In this document: positions 14,267-18,243 of the stretch, in pieces
Layout: each line of letters starts with the position of its first letter
How positions within the stretch are numbered: position 1 is the stretch's first letter
From: an uncultured Eubacteriales bacterium
GTDB lineage: Bacteria; Bacillota; Clostridia; Oscillospirales; QAMX01
DNA length: 18,243 nt
Assembly (NCBI GenBank): GCA_905205975.1
Contig: CAJLFQ010000042.1
Span: 1 to 18,243, forward strand
Reading direction: 5' to 3'
The notes under the pieces: model-generated
Told to the model about the DNA's origin: nothing
Seen by the model: the letters and a program-made list of their open reading frames with translations, nothing else
Database searches by the model: none
Position numbers and translations under genes: made by a program

Positions 14267-14536
14267 ATGCAGACACGCGTCGCCGTCATGGCTGTTATCA
14301 TTGAAAAAACAGAGGCCGTCGAAACGCTGAACGCCGTTCTCCACAATTACGGTGCGTTCATCATTGGCCGTATGGGAATCCCCTATCGTTCAAAGGGCAT
14401 TCACATTGTTTCCATCGCCATCGATGCCCCACAGGATACGATTTCTGCGCTGGCCGGAAAGCTCGGCAACATCGACGGGCTCAGCGTTAAAACAGCTTAT
14501 TCCAATGTTGTTTTCCAGGATGACGCCGATGAATAA
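14267..14536 (+). CDS. TM1266 family iron-only hydrogenase system putative regulator
   Basis: This 89-residue protein resembles the TM1266 family, small ACT-like proteins (related in fold to the NikR C-terminal domain) encoded beside hydrogenase maturation genes and proposed to regulate them. The text RVAVMAVIIEKTEAVETLNAVLHNYG, IIGRMGIPYRSKGIHIVSI, and GKLGNIDGLSVKTAYSN spans the whole ferredoxin-like fold; no DNA-binding helix-turn-helix is visible. AGGAGG lies 5 nt before the ATG. It is the first gene of the operon and overlaps hydE by 8 nt. The mode of action and ligand are not established for the family. Confidence 0.88.
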   Translation: MQTRVAVMAVIIEKTEAVETLNAVLHNYGAFIIGRMGIPYRSKGIHIVSIAIDAPQDTISALAGKLGNIDGLSVKTAYSNVVFQDDADE

Positions 14537-15587
14537 TCCGCTGCTGCTTTTGGAAACACTGGCACAGACGCACACGCTGACGCTGGACGCATACGAAACG
14601 CTGATTGCCGCGCAGGATGAGGTGCTGGCTGCGCGAGCTGCGCAGTTGGCCGATGCTGTCCGCCGCGAAATCTACGGCACCGCCGTTTTCATTCGCGGGC
14701 TGATTGAAGTCGGCAACGTGTGCCGGAACGACTGTCTGTACTGCGGCATCCGCCGCAGCAACAGCGCGTGTGAACGCTACGTTTTGACGGACGAGCAGAT
14801 TCTCAGCTGCTGTGCCGAAGGGCATGCGCTCGGCTTCCGCACGTTTGTGCTTCAGGGCGGCGAAGGCGTTTTCCCGGTGGACCGCATCTGCCGCGTGGTT
14901 TCCGCCATCCGGCAGGAATATCCGGACTGCGCCATTACGCTTTCGCTCGGCGAATACGGCACCGGCGATTATCAGCGGATGTTTGACGCCGGCGCAAACC
15001 GGTATCTGCTGCGGCACGAAACCGCAGACAAGGCGCATTATGAACGCCTGCACCCGGCCGGGATGTCCTTTGACAACCGTATGCGCTGTCTTGCGGATTT
15101 GAAAGCCATCGGGTTTCAGGTCGGCTGCGGATTCATGGTCGGTTCGCCCTTTCAGGCGACAGCGACGCTCGCAAAGGATCTGAAGTTTATCGAGACGTTT
15201 CAGCCGGATATGTGCGGCATTGGGCCGTTCATCCCGCAGAAGGACACGCCGTTTCACGCCTATCCGCCCGGCACGGCGGCACAGACGATTTATCTGCTGT
15301 CGCTGATCCGCCTGATCCGGCCGGACATTCTGCTGCCTGCCACAACGGCACTCGGCACCATCGCGCCGGACGGCCGTGAGAAAGGGATTCTGGCCGGGGC
15401 CAATGTCGTCATGCCGAACCTGTCCCCTTTGAACGTCCGGGCCAAATATGCGCTCTACGACAATAAAATTTCGACCGGCGACGAGTCTGCGCAGAGCAAG
15501 CGCAGCCTCGAAAAGCGAATGGCCGCCATCGGATTTCAGATCGTCACCGCTCGCGGCGACATCATCCGAACCACGCCGAAAAGCTGA
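14529..15587 (+). CDS. hydE: [FeFe]-hydrogenase H-cluster radical SAM maturase HydE
   Basis: This 352-residue radical SAM enzyme acts with HydG and HydF in building the 2Fe subcluster of [FeFe]-hydrogenase. The cluster motif is CRNDCLYC (Cys65, Cys69, Cys72) in the context EVGNVCRNDCLYCGIRR, followed by LQGGEGVF (SAM-binding GGE). A complete barrel ends in ISPLN-like PNLSPLNVRAKYALYDNK. Length and order match known HydE proteins of about 350 residues. The start at 14529 gives AGGA with an 8-nt spacer and a normal N-terminus. A neighbouring ATG at 14520 and a longer open frame from 14352 lie inside the TM1266 gene and are less likely. The overlap with the preceding gene suggests coupled translation. 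Confidence 0.95.
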   Translation: MNNPLLLLETLAQTHTLTLDAYETLIAAQDEVLAARAAQLADAVRREIYGTAVFIRGLIEVGNVCRNDCLYCGIRRSNSACERYVLTDEQILSCCAEGHALGFRTFVLQGGEGVFPVDRICRVVSAIRQEYPDCAITLSLGEYGTGDYQRMFDAGANRYLLRHETADKAHYERLHPAGMSFDNRMRCLADLKAIGFQVGCGFMVGSPFQATATLAKDLKFIETFQPDMCGIGPFIPQKDTPFHAYPPGTAAQTIYLLSLIRLIRPDILLPATTALGTIAPDGREKGILAGANVVMPNLSPLNVRAKYALYDNKISTGDESAQSKRSLEKRMAAIGFQIVTARGDIIRTTPKS

Positions 15588-15710
15588 TCGAACACAGTGC
15601 CTGCGGCCTTTTGGCAGAAATCCCAATACATCTGATCGCAATTGATCGCAATCTATCTGAATATATCTGATGGAAAGAGTTCGCTCTGACCAATAAGAAA
15701 GGAAATTGAT
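15588..15710 (+). repeat. hydE-hydG spacer with short repeats
   Basis: This 123-bp spacer holds two adjacent copies of TGATCGCAAT (15633-15652) and ATCTGA at 15630, 15655 and 15665. No promoter or terminator is evident. It ends in the hydG ribosome binding site (AAAGGAAATTGAT before the ATG). Confidence 0.55.
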
Positions 15711-17159
15711 ATGGCAGTTTACAACCCGAAGTCCCTCAAAGCGGAGGAATTTATCAACGATGCGGAAATCCGCGAAACAATCGCCTATGCACAGGCCAAC
15801 AAACGAAACGCCGAACTGATCGACGCGCTTTTGGAAAAGGCCAGACCGAAGAAAAGCGGTTCCGGCGTCACCTGCGCCGGTCTGACCCACTGCGAAGCCT
15901 CCGTGCTGCTTGCGTGCGATCTGCCGGACAAAATTGAAGCCATGTACCGGCTCGCCAACGAAATCAAGCTCGCCTTCTATGGCAACCGCATTGTCATGTT
16001 TGCGCCGCTGTACCTGTCCAATTACTGTGTCAACGGCTGCGTTTACTGCCCTTATCACTACAAAAACAAGCACATTGCCCGCAAAAAACTGACGCAGGAG
16101 GAGATCCGCGCCGAAGTCATCGCCTTGCAGGATATGGGGCACAAGCGGCTGGCCATTGAAGCCGGTGAGGACCCCGTCAACAATCCGATCGAGTATATCC
16201 TCGAATGCGTGAAGACGATTTATTCCGTCCACCATCGGAACGGCGACATCCGCCGGGTCAACGTCAACATCGCTGCGACGACCGTTGAAAATTACCGCAA
16301 GCTGAAAGACGCCGGCATCGGCACCTATATCCTGTTTCAGGAGACCTACAACAAACCCAGCTATCTGGAACTGCATCCGACCGGGCCCAAGCACGACTAC
16401 GATTATCATACGGAAGCGATGGACCGCGCCATGGCGGGCGGAATTGACGACGTCGGTCTCGGCGTTCTCTTCGGGCTGGAGGGCTATGCATACGAATTTG
16501 CCGGTCTGCTGATGCATGCGGAGCATCTGGAGGCCGTTCACGGCGTTGGTCCGCATACGATCAGTGTTCCCCGCGTCAAGCACGCTGACGACATCGACCC
16601 GAACGTCTTCGACAACAGCCTTTCCGATGACATGTTTGCCAAAATCATCGCCTGCATCCGCATCGCAGTCCCCTACACCGGCATCATCATTTCGACGCGG
16701 GAAAACGAATCCGTCCGCGGGCGCGTGCTGGACTACGGCGTATCGCAGATCAGCGGCGCCTCCCGCACGTCGGTCGGCGGATACTGCGAAGAAGAGCGGC
16801 CGCACGATTCGGAGCAGTTTGATGTTTCCGACCAGCGCACGCTGGACGAAGTCGTCCGCTGGCTGATGCAGTCGAACCATATCCCATCGTTCTGCACCGC
16901 CTGCTACCGGGAGGGCCGGACGGGCGATCGATTCATGAGCCTCTGCAAGACGGGGCAGATTCAGAACTGCTGCCACCCGAATGCCCTGATGACGCTGACG
17001 GAATACCTCGTCGACTATGCCTCCGACGAAACAAAAGCCGTCGGATATGCGCTGATTGAGCGGGAGCTGAACAAAATTCCGAACGAAAAGGTTCGATCGA
17101 TTGCCCGTCAGCACATAGAAGAAATCAAATCCTCCAACCGCCGCGATTTTCGTTTTTGA
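15711..17159 (+). CDS. hydG: [FeFe]-hydrogenase H-cluster radical SAM maturase HydG
   Basis: This 482-residue radical SAM tyrosine lyase splits tyrosine to give the CO and cyanide ligands of the H-cluster. The radical SAM cluster motif is CVNGCVYC (Cys106, Cys110, Cys113) in SNYCVNGCVYCPYHYKN. The C-terminal accessory cluster motif CTAC followed by Cys421 (Cys395, Cys398, Cys421; CX2CX22C) separates HydG from the related thiazole enzyme ThiH, which lacks it. Length matches HydG, usually about 470-480 residues. It follows hydE after 123 bp and is followed by hydF after 14 bp, whose ribosome binding site starts just past the hydG stop. Confidence 0.97.
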   Translation: MAVYNPKSLKAEEFINDAEIRETIAYAQANKRNAELIDALLEKARPKKSGSGVTCAGLTHCEASVLLACDLPDKIEAMYRLANEIKLAFYGNRIVMFAPLYLSNYCVNGCVYCPYHYKNKHIARKKLTQEEIRAEVIALQDMGHKRLAIEAGEDPVNNPIEYILECVKTIYSVHHRNGDIRRVNVNIAATTVENYRKLKDAGIGTYILFQETYNKPSYLELHPTGPKHDYDYHTEAMDRAMAGGIDDVGLGVLFGLEGYAYEFAGLLMHAEHLEAVHGVGPHTISVPRVKHADDIDPNVFDNSLSDDMFAKIIACIRIAVPYTGIIISTRENESVRGRVLDYGVSQISGASRTSVGGYCEEERPHDSEQFDVSDQRTLDEVVRWLMQSNHIPSFCTACYREGRTGDRFMSLCKTGQIQNCCHPNALMTLTEYLVDYASDETKAVGYALIERELNKIPNEKVRSIARQHIEEIKSSNRRDFRF

Positions 17160-17173
17160 CGGGAGGCCTTTGC

Positions 17174-18243
17174 ATGACATTATCCGACACCGCCACCGGC
17201 GAACGGGTTCACATCGGGTTCTTCGGTCTCCGCAACGCGGGCAAATCAAGCGTCGTTAACGCCGTGACCGGACAGAAGGTGTCCCTCGTTTCCGACATCA
17301 AGGGGACAACGACTGACCCCGTGCAAAAATCGATGGAGCTTCTGCCGATTGGACCGGTTGTAATCATCGATACGCCCGGCATTGACGATGAAGGCGCGCT
17401 GGGCGAGCTGCGCGTACAGCGCGCCCGGCAGACACTTGCAAAGACCGATCTGGCGGTGCTTGTCGTTGACGCCGTCCGCGGGATGCAGGAAGCCGACCAT
17501 ACGCTCTGCTCGCTGTTCCGCGAGAAAAAGATCCCGTATGTCATCGCCTACAACAAATGCGATTTAATCCACGACTTTGCCGCCAATGGGCAGCATGAAA
17601 TCTGCGTCAGTGCATCCACCGGTCAGAACATCCGGGCATTGAAAGAGCTGCTGGCATCGCTGGCACCGCAGGCGCAGAACAGCCGCCGGATCATCGGCGA
17701 CCTTTTGGCGCCCGGCGATCTCGTGATTCTGGTGACGCCGATTGACGACGCTGCGCCGAAAGGACGCCTGATCCTGCCGCAGCAGCAGACGCTGCGCGAT
17801 GTGCTGGACAGCCATGCTTCTGCGCTGGTTGTGCAGGATACGGAGCTTTCGGGCGCGCTGGCGTCACTCGCCAAGCAGCCCAAGCTGGTGGTGACGGACT
17901 CGCAGGCGTTTGAGCGTGTCAGCCGGGATGTGCCGTCTGACATTCTGCTCACGTCGTTCTCGATTCTGTTTGCCCGTTACAAGGGCGATCTCAAAACAGT
18001 CGTTCACGGTGCTGCGGCGCTGGATGCGCTTGCCGACGGCGACACGGTGCTGATTTCCGAGGGCTGCACGCACCACCGGCAATGCGGCGACATCGGGACT
18101 GAAAAGCTGCCCCGCTGGCTGGCGCGTTATACCGGCAAAACGCTGAATCTGCGGTTTACCTCCGGTACGGAGTTTCCGGAGGATCTCTCCGGCATTTCGC
18201 TCGTCATCCACTGCGGCGGGTGTATGCTCAACGAGCGGGAAAT
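17174..18243 (+). CDS. hydF: [FeFe]-hydrogenase maturation GTPase HydF (3' end outside window)
   Basis: HydF is the scaffold GTPase that carries the 2Fe precursor and delivers it to the hydrogenase. The frame is open from the ATG at 17174 (GGGAGG at 17161-17166, 7-nt spacer) to the window end, giving 356 residues. The GTPase domain shows GLRNAGKSS (18-26), DIKGTTTDP (41-49), DTPG (66-69) and NKCD (127-130). Dimerisation and cluster domains follow, with the Fe-S ligands CTH (Cys298, His300) and HCGGC (His346, Cys347, Cys350). The typical length of just over 400 residues means about 50 are missing at the C-terminus. It is the fourth gene of the operon. Confidence 0.96.
   Translation, partial: MTLSDTATGERVHIGFFGLRNAGKSSVVNAVTGQKVSLVSDIKGTTTDPVQKSMELLPIGPVVIIDTPGIDDEGALGELRVQRARQTLAKTDLAVLVVDAVRGMQEADHTLCSLFREKKIPYVIAYNKCDLIHDFAANGQHEICVSASTGQNIRALKELLASLAPQAQNSRRIIGDLLAPGDLVILVTPIDDAAPKGRLILPQQQTLRDVLDSHASALVVQDTELSGALASLAKQPKLVVTDSQAFERVSRDVPSDILLTSFSILFARYKGDLKTVVHGAAALDALADGDTVLISEGCTHHRQCGDIGTEKLPRWLARYTGKTLNLRFTSGTEFPEDLSGISLVIHCGGCMLNERE

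Noticed and set aside
14055..14330. A 91-codon frame in the hyd leader reading through the terminator hairpins
   Set aside because: It starts upstream of the expected transcription start and its text is mostly the translation of T-rich terminators. No ribosome binding site is present.
14487..17249. A 920-codon open frame antisense to hydE, hydG and the start of hydF
   Set aside because: It lies wholly opposite genes with clear radical SAM motifs, has no recognisable domain, and is the kind of long antisense frame expected from GC-rich codon use.

Overview
This 18.2 kb window looks like chromosomal DNA of a fairly GC-rich anaerobic member of the Clostridia (Bacillota). The evidence is strong AGGAGG-type ribosome binding sites, sigma-A type promoters with 17-nt spacers, the rplS-lepB-rbgA-rnhB-yraN gene order, and an [FeFe]-hydrogenase maturation cluster. 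Placement near the Oscillospiraceae or Ethanoligenens-like groups is inference only. No tRNA, rRNA, CRISPR, transposase, integrase or phage gene was seen.

Minus-strand half (1-10,372). Read in the direction of transcription it starts with a phospho-sugar mutase (pgcA-type), followed by a DUF5107 protein whose reading frame is broken by one in-frame TAG before its TPR tail. Then comes a new promoter with a structured leader, rplS (ribosomal protein L19), and a strong intrinsic terminator. Beyond the terminator lies a tightly packed run: lepB (signal peptidase I), rbgA (50S assembly GTPase), rnhB (RNase HII), a YraN/UPF0102 protein, an M19 dipeptidase, thrC (threonine synthase) and a metallophosphoesterase. 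Several starts overlap or nearly touch the preceding stop, so one polycistronic unit is likely. At the left edge another minus-strand promoter and ribosome binding site lead into a 16-codon ORF.

Centre (10,373-10,704). A 332-bp intergenic region carries two divergent promoters, for pgcA and secA. Both have nearly the same A-rich block directly upstream of the -35 box.

Plus-strand half (10,705-18,243). First is secA with a C-terminal zinc-binding SEC-C tail. Next is a separately promoted small membrane-anchored protein with an extremely Cys/Asp/Glu/His-rich tail built partly from DNA repeats, closed by a strong terminator. Then comes a consensus promoter with a leader of about 195 nt holding two intrinsic terminators, and the genes TM1266-family regulator, hydE, hydG and hydF (cut by the window end). 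HydE, HydG and HydF build and deliver the H-cluster 2Fe subcluster of [FeFe]-hydrogenase. No hydrogenase structural gene is in the window.

The points most worth a second look are the terminator-containing leader of the hydrogenase maturation operon, the acidic Cys-rich protein beside it, the in-frame TAG in the DUF5107/TPR gene, and the shared element in front of the pgcA and secA promoters.
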